A stretch of DNA of 53,988 bases, taken from Corallococcus interemptor. GTDB lineage: Bacteria > Myxococcota > Myxococcia > Myxococcales > Myxococcaceae. Below, one piece after another: positions 35,301 through 42,632 of this stretch. The stretch covers positions 1 through 53,988 of the forward strand of contig NZ_RAWM01000052.1 of the NCBI RefSeq assembly GCF_003668875.1, in the 5' to 3' direction. A program made the translations under genes and the position numbers. Under the pieces are notes generated by a model that was not told the DNA's origin, searched no databases, and worked only from the letters and a program-made list of their open reading frames with translations. Positions within the stretch are counted from its first letter, which is position 1. Each line of letters opens with the position of its first letter.

Positions 35301-36101
35301 CAGCGCCGCGGCGAGGATGAGCTTGCGGTCGCCCGCGTCCACCGTGACGTAGTCCACGTTCGGGTTGACGGCCGCGTACATGTTGGACGGCAGCGTCCAG
35401 GGCGTCGTCGTCCAGATGAGCAGCGACGTGTCCGGCGCGTCGCGCAGCGGGAAGGCCACGTAGACGCTGGGGTCGTCCACCGTCTTGTAGCCCAGGCCCA
35501 CCTCGGCCGCGGACAGCGCGGTGCCGCCGCGCGGCCACCACCACACCACCTTGTGGCCCTGGTACAGCAGGCCCTTCTTGTAGAGCTCGGAGAGCGCCCA
35601 CCACACGCTCTGCACGAAGCCCCGGTGATAGGTGACGTAGGCCTCGTTGAGGTCCACCCAGAAGCCGATGCGCTGGGTCAGCCGCTCCCACTCGGAGGTG
35701 TAGCGGAACACGGACTCGATGCAGCGCTCCGTGAAGGGCTCCACGCCGTACTTCTCGATCTCCGCCTTGCCGTGGATGCGGAGCTCCTTCTCCACCTCCA
35801 CCTCCACCGGCAGGCCGTGCGTGTCCCAGCCCGCCTTGCGCGGCACGTAGTGGCCCCGCATGGTCTGGTAGCGGGGGAACAGGTCCTTGATGACGCGCGT
35901 GAGGACGTGGCCGTTGTGGGGCAGGCCGTTCGCGGTGGGCGGGCCCTCGTAGAAGACGAAGGGAGTCTTGCCTTCGTTCGCCTTGAGCGACTTTTCGAAG
36001 ATGCCGCGCTCCTTCCAGAAGGCCAGGATGCGGCGCTCCTCGGCCGGGAAGTCCATCTCCACGGGGACCGCGTTGAACAGGGGCGAAGGCGTTTCAGGCA
36101 T
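32358..36101 (-). CDS. ileS: Isoleucyl-tRNA synthetase with an unusual insertion after the KMSKS loop
   Basis: 1247 residues, longer than the usual 1000-1100. The class I motifs are present: the HIGH equivalent PHNGH (61-65) in YEGPPTANGLPHNGHVLTRV, the Rossmann-fold motif AGWDTHGLPVEVEVEKE, the editing CP1 domain (TTTPWTLPSNMYAAVNPN), and KESKSKGN (661-668), a variant of KMSKSKGN. It is the second IleRS type (IEKYGVEPF). Normally the KMSKS loop is followed within about 12 residues by the helix GADALRW; here GADAFRWFF starts at residue 791, so about 110 extra residues are inserted, beta-rich by composition (KPVTVTVKVHKKLKRRVV). Charging tRNA-Ile is presumably intact. Start is ATG 36101. Confidence 0.92.
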   Translation of the reverse strand: MPETPSPLFNAVPVEMDFPAEERRILAFWKERGIFEKSLKANEGKTPFVFYEGPPTANGLPHNGHVLTRVIKDLFPRYQTMRGHYVPRKAGWDTHGLPVEVEVEKELRIHGKAEIEKYGVEPFTERCIESVFRYTSEWERLTQRIGFWVDLNEAYVTYHRGFVQSVWWALSELYKKGLLYQGHKVVWWWPRGGTALSAAEVGLGYKTVDDPSVYVAFPLRDAPDTSLLIWTTTPWTLPSNMYAAVNPNVDYVTVDAGDRKLILAAALREELAKKMKKDLPVLSTQKGSDLVGKRYTPPFDTYFAKEADATLPLKDGGQDTVGWRVIPADFVTLDSGTGIVHTAPAFGEDDYRAYRKDATRFQDPDALGMRCAVKPDGTFSEEVPLVTGKFVKDADKDLQRNLKERGLLIHTEQYRHEYPFCWRADEDPLIQYARPAWYIRTTSVIEQAKANNQQVNWVPENIKDGRFGDFLANNVDWALSRERYWGTPLPLWIHSETGETEAVSSIAELRQKPGNNVAAVEAELKAFLAGKPHEANAEHLLVHKPWIDKVTYEKAGAGGKFQRVPEVVDVWFDSGCMPFAQWGFPHAEGSKEIFNRAFPADFISEAIDQTRGWFYSLLMVSTLIFDEETQKRMGLTPQREWPMPYKSCIVLGHVSDKEGKKESKSKGNYTPPEIILDEVRMDFAVLTATEAGVPAEPGVALIAREDLEGLDTQEGAKVQLFRPDRPEKPVTVTVKVHKKLKRRVVLLAPQELQQLDVKPSARGADVMPVEVPRMAPGERVVLKDPATKAPGADAFRWFFYAASPTWSNTRHSLANVRLLQKDFQVKLRNVYSFFTIYANIDGFNPAKGTAGSTDAPWLAIRKSQGWREVKARPVLDRWILSEVQLTLRDVAKALDTYQVYDAAQRMVALVDALSNWYLRRSRERFWAPGFEQDKQDAYFTLYEALTTLTAMSAPFIPFFADEMWGNLVGKPWGASQPESVHLARFPDVDASLIDEGLAAEMGAVRELVSLGLKVRTDNRLKVRQPLSRADVILSRRELTERVAVYQALISDELNVHTVKLVEPGSPEADVVRYRVRPNLRAMGSRLGPKLAPVRKAFDSGDGRALHQELLTTGKVALNVGGEDMVFPAEELETLVEAQPGYAAAGGNVGVVVMHTQLTEALVDEGLVRELLARVQGSRKDMNLGYTDRIRLWVDGDDRVKRVVDAARDEIARETLASEIHVGPEGLTGSEEEASLNGLPAKLRVERA

Positions 36102-36267
36102 GGTGGCGTGCTTGATACCACCGGCCCGGCCCTTTGGCAGTGAATCCAGGGCCTTGCGAACCCGCCCGCATGCCGGTGGACAGATTCGTCTAAGCTGAAA
36201 TCCGTGCAATTCGTGCGTGGAAGGTGACACCCTGGCCGCTCCCCGGGCAGCCACTGGAGGTCCCCGC

Positions 36268-37440
36268 GTGACGCACGTCCCCTCGAAGTCATCCCTTTCC
36301 TGCCTGCTGGCGGCGCTGGTGCTGTGCCTGGGCGCGGGCCCCGCGGGCGCGCAGGTGTCCCGGACGCTGAGCACGCCGGGCCCCACGGCGCAGGCGCAGA
36401 AGGTCTACAACCTGCTGACGGACCTGGAGAACAACAGCCGCAACGGCGGGACGAAGCAGACCATCCTGGGCCAGCACTGCGAGGCCCAGAAGGAGTCCTA
36501 CGCGGGCGAGTACTGGGTGAAGGTGGGGGACATCTCCGGCCGCCGCCCGGGCTTCGTGGAGTTCGACTTCGGGCCGGGCAACTACCACGCGACGTACAGC
36601 GAGCCGTACGTGGACTACGCGGTGGGCTTCGCGCGCGACCGCTTCGTCTACGGCGAGGGCATCGTGGGGTTCAGCTTCCACATGTCCTATCCGGGCGCGT
36701 CCGTGAAGAGCTGGGAGAACAACTTCCGGCAGTCGTGGATGGATTACAACTGGTTCGGCCGGGTCATCAACTGGCAGGCCAACACCGCCGAGTACCAGGC
36801 GCTGCTGCGGGATTTGTCCTTCGCGGGAGACAAGCTCGCGTACCTCCAGCAGCAGGGCGTGCCGGTGCTGTTCCGCCCCTTCCACGAGATGAACAAGAAG
36901 GGGAGCGCGTCGCCGTTCTGGTGGTCGAACCAGGACCCCGCCCAGTACAAGCAGCTCTGGAACATCGCGCACGACTACCTGGTGAAGACGCGCGGGCTGA
37001 AGAACCTCATCTTCGTCTGGTCGCCGTACGAGTGGGACGGCACCTACGGCGGCGACCCGTGGAACTACTACCCGGGCAACGACCGCGTGGACGTGGTGGC
37101 CGTGGACATCTACCACGGCAATCCCTACTTCCCGGCGCAGTTCTACACGGGGCTCGGCGGCTACAACAAACCGCGCATGCTGGCGGAGACGGACAAGCTG
37201 CCGGTGCGCTGGGGCGACAGCCGCTACGGCACGGTGTCTGAGTTGGACGCGCGGCCGTGGGCCCTCTATTCCATCTGGGGGGACTCGCTCGTCTACAACC
37301 TGGGCACGACGAGCCCCAACGACTGGAACGTGTCCAGCAACTACAAGGCCATCAAGGACACGTATGGGTATTACAGCGGTTACTGGCGCGTGCTGACCGG
37401 CGGGAGCAACGCGACCTACAACTGGGGCGCGCTGCGCTGA
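36268..37440 (+). CDS. Secreted GH26 beta-mannanase
   Basis: 390 residues from GTG 36268, with GGAGG eight bases in front. Signal peptide: LSCLLAALVLCLGAGPAGA. The catalytic domain has the GH26 pair: acid/base Glu 207 in LFRPFHEMNKKG and nucleophile Glu 307 in MLAETDKLPVRWG. WWSNQDP and VWSPYEWDGTYG follow the acid/base region as in family members. It should cut beta-1,4-mannan outside the cell. No carbohydrate-binding module is attached. It is the first gene on this strand after ileS and ends 12 bp before a convergent SDR gene. Confidence 0.9.
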   Translation: MTHVPSKSSLSCLLAALVLCLGAGPAGAQVSRTLSTPGPTAQAQKVYNLLTDLENNSRNGGTKQTILGQHCEAQKESYAGEYWVKVGDISGRRPGFVEFDFGPGNYHATYSEPYVDYAVGFARDRFVYGEGIVGFSFHMSYPGASVKSWENNFRQSWMDYNWFGRVINWQANTAEYQALLRDLSFAGDKLAYLQQQGVPVLFRPFHEMNKKGSASPFWWSNQDPAQYKQLWNIAHDYLVKTRGLKNLIFVWSPYEWDGTYGGDPWNYYPGNDRVDVVAVDIYHGNPYFPAQFYTGLGGYNKPRMLAETDKLPVRWGDSRYGTVSELDARPWALYSIWGDSLVYNLGTTSPNDWNVSSNYKAIKDTYGYYSGYWRVLTGGSNATYNWGALR

Positions 37441-37452
37441 GGGCTCGGAGGC

Positions 37453-39039
37453 TCACCAGTCCGTGGGGCGGTAGTCCTTGAAGAAGTTGCCCCAGACGTA
37501 CTCGCCGGTGTTCACCGCGGTGATGATGGGGTCCACCACGCGTGCGGCCCCGTCCACGATGTCCAGCGGGGGCTGGAAGTCCTGCTCCTGCGTCTTGCGC
37601 TCGGCGAAGTGGACGGGGTCTTCGTCCGTCACCCAGCCGGTGTCCGCCGCGTTCATGAAGATGTTGTCGCGCGCGTAGTCCGGCGCGGACGTGAGCGTCA
37701 TCATGTTCAGCGCGGCCTTGGCCATGTTGGTGTGCGGGTGCCGGTCCGTCTTCGTCCAGCGGGAGAAGCTGCCCTCCATGGCGGACACGTTGACGATGTG
37801 GCCCGGCCTTGAGCGGTCCTTGAGCATCAGCGGCTTCAGCTTCCCGCACAGGATGAAGGGGGCCACCGCGTTGACCAGGTGCACCTCCAGCATCTCCGCG
37901 GTGCGCACCTCCGACAGCTTGAGGCGCCAGGAGTTCGTGGCCCTCAGGTCCACCTGCTGCAGGTCCGCGTCCAGCCGGCCTTCCGGGAAGAGGGTGCGCG
38001 TGTCGCCCTCCTGCTCCATGGCGTAGGGGAGCAGCGACAGCGCCGCGGAGGAGTGGATGCCCAGCGCGGGGTCGCTGCTGCGCCAGGTCGCCACGGGCAG
38101 GGACGGGTTGCCCACGTCACCCGAGCCCAGCATGGGACGGAGCGCGGCGACGCAGGCCTCGTGGCCGGCGAGCAGCGGGCGCAGCTGGGGAGGCAGGGTG
38201 GTGGTGTCGCGCAGCTCGCCGTCCAGCAGGTGCTGGTAGAAGCCCGGCGGCCGGCGCACGGTCTGCGCGGCGTTGTTGATGAGGATGTCCAGCCGCTCGT
38301 GCGTCTGTTCGATGTGGCGCGCGAACAGCTCCACGCTGGGCGCGTGGCGCAGGTCCAGGCCGTGCACCTGGAGCCGGTGGGCCCAGTCCGCGAAGTCCGG
38401 CTCGCGCGCGTAGCGGTGCACCGCGTCCTTGGGGAAGCGCGTGGTGGCGATGACCGTGGCCCCCGAGCGCAGCAGCATCAGCGACGCCTGGAAGCCAATC
38501 TTCACCCGCGCGCCGGTGATGAGCGCCACCTGGCCGGAGAGGTCCGCGCGCTGCGTGCGCCGCGCGTAGTTCAGGTCCCCGCACGGGATGCACATGGCGT
38601 CGTAGAAGAAGTGGACCTGGCGGAACTCCACCTTGCACACGTAGCACTTGCGCGGCACCTCCAGCAGGCGCTCCGGCGCGGCCTCCGGCGGCGGCGCGGG
38701 CAGCGCGGGCAGGGAGAGCACCGGCGCCTTGCGCAGCACGCGGATCTCCGTGCTGGAGCGCACGGCGCGGTCGTTGGCGCGCACCACGTCCTTCTTCTCC
38801 TTGCGGAGCGCGTTGATCATCCGCGACTTCGTGGCCTTGTCCGGGTGGATGAGGCGGCCCGCGGCGGCCATCAGCGCGTGGTGGTCCTCCTGGGGGAGGT
38901 GGTGCAGGAGCGCGCGGTGCTCGGCGAGCTTTCCGAGCAGCGCGGTGGCGCGGCGCACGTCCTCCACGGAGACGTCGGGGGGCAGGGCCGTGCCGGTGGC
39001 GGACGGGGGCGGAAGGGTCTCTGCGGCCGGGTTCTTCAC
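37453..39039 (-). CDS. SDR-like oxidoreductase with N-terminal Zn-ribbon and no catalytic Tyr
   Basis: 528 residues from GTG 39039 (a GTG at 39087 is the alternative; GGGAGG is 14 bases before the chosen one). The N-terminal third is helical and charged and ends in a Cys-rich ribbon (CYVCKVEFR, CIPCGDLNYAR). Then the SDR fold: ITGARVKIGFQASLMLLR, DILINNAAQTVRRPP and VNVSAMEGS. In the active-site helix the expected Tyr-x3-Lys reads HPHTNMAKAALNM: Thr replaces Tyr and Lys remains. DIFMN-type stretches (ARDNIFMNAADTGWVTDEDP) recall a broad, mainly uncharacterised SDR branch. Cytoplasmic; reaction unknown. Confidence 0.75.
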   Translation of the reverse strand: MKNPAAETLPPPSATGTALPPDVSVEDVRRATALLGKLAEHRALLHHLPQEDHHALMAAAGRLIHPDKATKSRMINALRKEKKDVVRANDRAVRSSTEIRVLRKAPVLSLPALPAPPPEAAPERLLEVPRKCYVCKVEFRQVHFFYDAMCIPCGDLNYARRTQRADLSGQVALITGARVKIGFQASLMLLRSGATVIATTRFPKDAVHRYAREPDFADWAHRLQVHGLDLRHAPSVELFARHIEQTHERLDILINNAAQTVRRPPGFYQHLLDGELRDTTTLPPQLRPLLAGHEACVAALRPMLGSGDVGNPSLPVATWRSSDPALGIHSSAALSLLPYAMEQEGDTRTLFPEGRLDADLQQVDLRATNSWRLKLSEVRTAEMLEVHLVNAVAPFILCGKLKPLMLKDRSRPGHIVNVSAMEGSFSRWTKTDRHPHTNMAKAALNMMTLTSAPDYARDNIFMNAADTGWVTDEDPVHFAERKTQEQDFQPPLDIVDGAARVVDPIITAVNTGEYVWGNFFKDYRPTDW

Positions 39040-39120
39040 GCCCTGGTGCTTACCCTCCCGGGCGCTCCGGGGAAAGGCGCGGCTCACGCGGGCCTGGAGG
39101 GCGGGCGGCCGGGCCCGCTT

Positions 39121-40287
39121 TCAGCCCAGGCCCAGGCGGGGGAGCGTCACCTCGCGCACGCGGGGGATGCGGAAGCGGTAGAGGAACGCGTCGGCAAAGT
39201 AGTGCGCCAGCACCACCGCGTTGGTGGCGATGACGCCCAGCGACCACAGCGGCTGCTGCCGGAGGAAGAAGTCCGAGGCCGCGCCCTGCGTGACGCCGTC
39301 CACCAGGGTGACGAAGGGGCTGTTGGCGATGCCCACCAGGATGATGGGCGCCATCACGGCCAGCATCGCCGCCCACACGCGAGGGCCTCGCAGGCGGGTG
39401 GTGGTCTCCGAGGGCGTGGGCTGGAGCATGCGGCCCGTGAGGAAGAAGTACTCCAGGCCGTGGATGCCCGCGCTCAGGATGGCGCCCCACAGCGGCCAGA
39501 CGATGTAAATCGCCACCACCGCCACGTGCGCCAGGACGTACACGCGCCGGGGCCCGCTCTGTCCCGGGGGCCCGCGCAGCGCGAGCAGCAGCTTCGCGGC
39601 GAAGACGCCCCAGACCGCGAGCAGCACCCAGGTGAGGCCGTGCGGCAGCGAGCCGGACTCCGCCTGGCCGATGTTGATCATCGGCCGCGAGCCCAGGGCG
39701 CTGGTGACGGGCAGGGCCAGCGAGCGGAGCATCATCAGCGTCAGGGCGACGGGGACGAACTGGCGCTGGAGCGTGCGCTCGGACTCGGACAGGGGCGGGG
39801 CTCCGCCGGCGCGAGCCCTGAGGCCGTGCAGCGCCCAGAGCCCCTTCACCTGCGAAAGCGTGTGGTGCGCCGCGAGGACGTGGATGCCCGCGCCCAACAG
39901 CAGCGCGAGCAGCGGCGCGTACGTGTCCGCGTACCAGAGCAGCGCGAAGGTGAGCGCGAACACCGCCGACGCTCCGCCCACCAGCAGCCGGGACTGGTTG
40001 GGCGTGGTGTGCAGCAGCTCGCGCCGGGTGCCCACCAGGAGGAAGGTGAGGATGACGTGCGCGCCGTTGAGGAAGACGTACTGCGACGTCCACCGGCCAA
40101 TGGCCTGGGCGAAGCCCTGCGAGCCCTCGCCGGTGAGGCTCGCGAGCCACACGGACGCGAGCATCAGCAGCGTGGGCAGCACCAGGATGCTCAGGTCCGC
40201 CCGGGGCGAGAAGAGCCACAACCCCTGGAAGCGCACGGACGCCGGGGCCGAGGACGCTTCGAGGGCGGGGGCGGGCAGGGTGGACAT
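39121..40287 (-). CDS. Polytopic membrane protein with conserved His motifs
   Basis: 388 residues from ATG 40287, about ten hydrophobic helices. His residues sit in or near the helices: LNGAHVILTF, GIHVLAAHHTLSQVKG, AGIHGLEYFFL and AHYFADAFLYRFRIPR. Such membrane His clusters occur in heme- or metal-binding oxidoreductases and desaturase-like proteins, but no family can be named. It is not obviously linked to the neighbouring gene at 37453-39039; an 81-bp gap separates them. Confidence 0.65.
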   Translation of the reverse strand: MSTLPAPALEASSAPASVRFQGLWLFSPRADLSILVLPTLLMLASVWLASLTGEGSQGFAQAIGRWTSQYVFLNGAHVILTFLLVGTRRELLHTTPNQSRLLVGGASAVFALTFALLWYADTYAPLLALLLGAGIHVLAAHHTLSQVKGLWALHGLRARAGGAPPLSESERTLQRQFVPVALTLMMLRSLALPVTSALGSRPMINIGQAESGSLPHGLTWVLLAVWGVFAAKLLLALRGPPGQSGPRRVYVLAHVAVVAIYIVWPLWGAILSAGIHGLEYFFLTGRMLQPTPSETTTRLRGPRVWAAMLAVMAPIILVGIANSPFVTLVDGVTQGAASDFFLRQQPLWSLGVIATNAVVLAHYFADAFLYRFRIPRVREVTLPRLGLG

Positions 40288-40366
40288 GCGCGCCGCAGTA
40301 TAGACGTGTGTGGGACGGGGAGGGTCCGGTGGGCCTCCTCCTCCCACGCAGGGCAGGCGGGGAGGT

Positions 40367-41707
40367 TCAGGGCGATGGGGTGAAGAGGCTCCGGTACACG
40401 GCCCAGGTCGTCCGGTCTCCAGGAAGCTTCCCCTGCCAGTAGCGCAGCATCAGGAAGCCCTGGAGCAGCACGAGCAGTACCAGCACCCCGGCCATGAGCC
40501 GGCGGGACGCGGGCCGGCGCAGGGTGGCGAGGAGGCCGGCGAGCCCGGGCGCGAAGAACGCGCTCGCTTCCGTATAGGCGCGGTGGCCGAAGCTGCGGCC
40601 ATAGGGCCAGTGCCACCACGCGGACACCAGGTACGTGTGCAGGATGAAGAAGAGGAGGAACGGCAGCAGGTAGGGCCGCAGCCGCTCGCGGTCTCGCACG
40701 AAGCCCCATGCGGCGAAGAGCCACACCGGCGCCCAGAAGAAGAGGCCCTTGCGGATGCTGAAGAGGACCGCGAGCACCATGGGCCGGTCGAACTGGAAGC
40801 CGAAGCCCTGGTACGAGTACACGAGCCAGTGCCCCGTGGCGTAGTGCCAGAAGCCGAAGAGCACCGACATCACCGCGGCGAACGCGAGCCCGGCGAGCGC
40901 GAGGCTCGGCAGGTGCGCGCGCAGGAACGCGAGTCGCGCGCGCTGGGTCGCGCCATCGTGGACGCCGTAGAGCGGGATGAAGAGCAGCGCGAGCGCGTTG
41001 GGGTTTCGCACCAGCACGATGAGCCCCGCCACGAGCCCCAGGAGCAGGGACCGGCGCGCCGTGGGCGCCGCGTACCAGCGGGGCACGAGCAGCATCAGCG
41101 CCGCGAAGAGCGCGAACGAATAGACGTGGCTGAAGCAGGCGTCGGCGGTGCCGTAATGGAACAGGTTGGTGGCGAAGGTGACGGCGGTCAGCGTCGCCAG
41201 CACCACGGCGGGCGGGTAGAGGTCCTGCAATGCTCGGGACAGGAGCGCCAGTCCGATGACGAGCGCGAGCAGTCCGTTGAGCGCCACCGCGACTTGATAG
41301 GGCGAGGAGAAGCCATCCCGGGGCGCGCCCACGAGGCCCGCGCTGGCGTGCGCGAGGAAGAACGCGGGCAGCGTCAGCAGCGCCTGTCCCGGCGGGAAGC
41401 GGTTGAGGTAGCGGTGCGTGCCCGCGTCCAGCGTGAGGCCCACGTTGGGGTCCCAGTACTCGCCCCAGCTGGCCACCTCCTTGTGGAAGGTGGGGTCGTG
41501 CTGGATGAAGAGGGCGGGCAGGTAGACATAGTGGCCGTACCCGTCCGACTGGATGAACGGCAGGTCCTTGTCCGCGCGCTGGAAGTAGAAGAGCACCAGG
41601 CCCAGCAGCCCGAGCACGCCCACCACCGGCGCGAACAGCCTCACCGCGCGGTGCATCCACGCTCCTGTGGGAAGAGTGGCTGCGGTGGACGGCGAGGCGG
41701 GCGTCAT
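40367..41707 (-). CDS. GT39/87-like membrane glycosyltransferase
   Basis: 446 residues with about ten transmembrane helices. The first loop holds SDGYGHYVYLPALF, an acidic motif in the position of the catalytic Asp of GT-C-fold (PMT/ArnT-like) enzymes. Such enzymes move a sugar from a polyprenyl-phosphate donor to an outside acceptor. HYGTADACFSHVYSFAL and WWHWPYGRSFGHRAYTE are also recognisable. Acceptor unknown. The start at ATG 41707 is 15 bp downstream of the stop of the gene at 41723-42607, so it belongs to that minus-strand transcription unit. Confidence 0.7.
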   Translation of the reverse strand: MTPASPSTAATLPTGAWMHRAVRLFAPVVGVLGLLGLVLFYFQRADKDLPFIQSDGYGHYVYLPALFIQHDPTFHKEVASWGEYWDPNVGLTLDAGTHRYLNRFPPGQALLTLPAFFLAHASAGLVGAPRDGFSSPYQVAVALNGLLALVIGLALLSRALQDLYPPAVVLATLTAVTFATNLFHYGTADACFSHVYSFALFAALMLLVPRWYAAPTARRSLLLGLVAGLIVLVRNPNALALLFIPLYGVHDGATQRARLAFLRAHLPSLALAGLAFAAVMSVLFGFWHYATGHWLVYSYQGFGFQFDRPMVLAVLFSIRKGLFFWAPVWLFAAWGFVRDRERLRPYLLPFLLFFILHTYLVSAWWHWPYGRSFGHRAYTEASAFFAPGLAGLLATLRRPASRRLMAGVLVLLVLLQGFLMLRYWQGKLPGDRTTWAVYRSLFTPSP

Positions 41708-41722
41708 GGGACGCCCGGCACT

Positions 41723-42607
41723 CTAGCGCGCCGGAGCCTGCATCACCGGCCGGCCGATGGAGATGCGCCCGTTCTCCGGTGGCTTCGGATGGAAGTTGTT
41801 CTTGGGGCCGAACTGGAACGCAGTGGGCGCGCCCTGGTCATCCACCTGGAAGTGGAGGGCCCCCGGGCCCAGGCCGCCACAGGTGGGCGTCTGGCCGGGC
41901 TGGTACTTGCGCGGGTCGTAGTCCTTCCCGCAGCCCGCGAAGCTCCGCAGGGCCTTCAGCGGCAGCACGGACGTGCCGTGCGCGGCGTGGTGCTTCAGGG
42001 TCGACGCGTCGAGCACCGGCACCGCCCAGACCGCGGGCGCGCCGTCACCGGCGGGGGACACCTGCGTCGCGGGCCCCATCACCAGCAGGATGTGGCCGGT
42101 GTCCTTGTTATGGCCCGTGCCGCCCTGGCACCAGTGCCCCAGGCACCACGCGATGATGTCCCCGGGTTGTACCTGCCGCAGGTCCGTCACCGCCGTGAAC
42201 GGCGCGCCTGGAGCCGGTGACGTGCCCAGGGACTGGAACCAGGCCTGCCAGACGTAGGCGCGGGGCCAGGGCCGCTTCTTCTCCTTCGGGAACTCCTCCG
42301 TCTTGAACTTCATCACCGCCGCGTACTGCGACGGCAGCACCTTGCCCACGAGGTAGCTCACCCAGCCCGAGCAGTCCGTGTATGCCGTCCAGCCGTCCTC
42401 CTGTTGCTGGATGAGCGGCTGTCCGTCCGGCGTCTGCGTGTACGCGTAGCTCGTCTGGGTGAGGCCGTTGTTGATGGCCTGCGCGGTCTCCAACAAAGGC
42501 TTCACCCCCGGAGGCAGCTCCGGCGGTGGGGCGGCCCGCGCGAAGGCGCCCACGAGGAGACCGCAGACAACGGTGAGCGTCTTCAGCGGGTGCCTGGCCA
42601 TGCGCAT
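41723..42607 (-). CDS. Exported NlpC/P60-like cysteine peptidase
   Basis: 294 residues from ATG 42607 (GAGG five bases upstream). Signal peptide: MARHPLKTLTVVCGLLVGAF, ARA. The papain-like NlpC/P60 motifs are TDCSGWVSYLVG (catalytic Cys), VQPGDIIAWCLG and DTGHILLVMG (His). Members cleave peptide cross-links of peptidoglycan or amide bonds. It follows the PD-(D/E)XK-like gene by 25 bp and precedes the glycosyltransferase-like gene by 15 bp, which suggests one transcript. Confidence 0.75.
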   Translation of the reverse strand: MRMARHPLKTLTVVCGLLVGAFARAAPPPELPPGVKPLLETAQAINNGLTQTSYAYTQTPDGQPLIQQQEDGWTAYTDCSGWVSYLVGKVLPSQYAAVMKFKTEEFPKEKKRPWPRAYVWQAWFQSLGTSPAPGAPFTAVTDLRQVQPGDIIAWCLGHWCQGGTGHNKDTGHILLVMGPATQVSPAGDGAPAVWAVPVLDASTLKHHAAHGTSVLPLKALRSFAGCGKDYDPRKYQPGQTPTCGGLGPGALHFQVDDQGAPTAFQFGPKNNFHPKPPENGRISIGRPVMQAPAR

Positions 42608-42632
42608 TGCGACCTCGAAGGGACGGGCGATT

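Noticed and set aside
32322-36143. 1273-codon open frame opposite ileS
   Set aside because: Mirror of ileS codon bias; the translation is rich in Arg, His, Val, Leu and lacks any motif, while the minus strand has all IleRS motifs.
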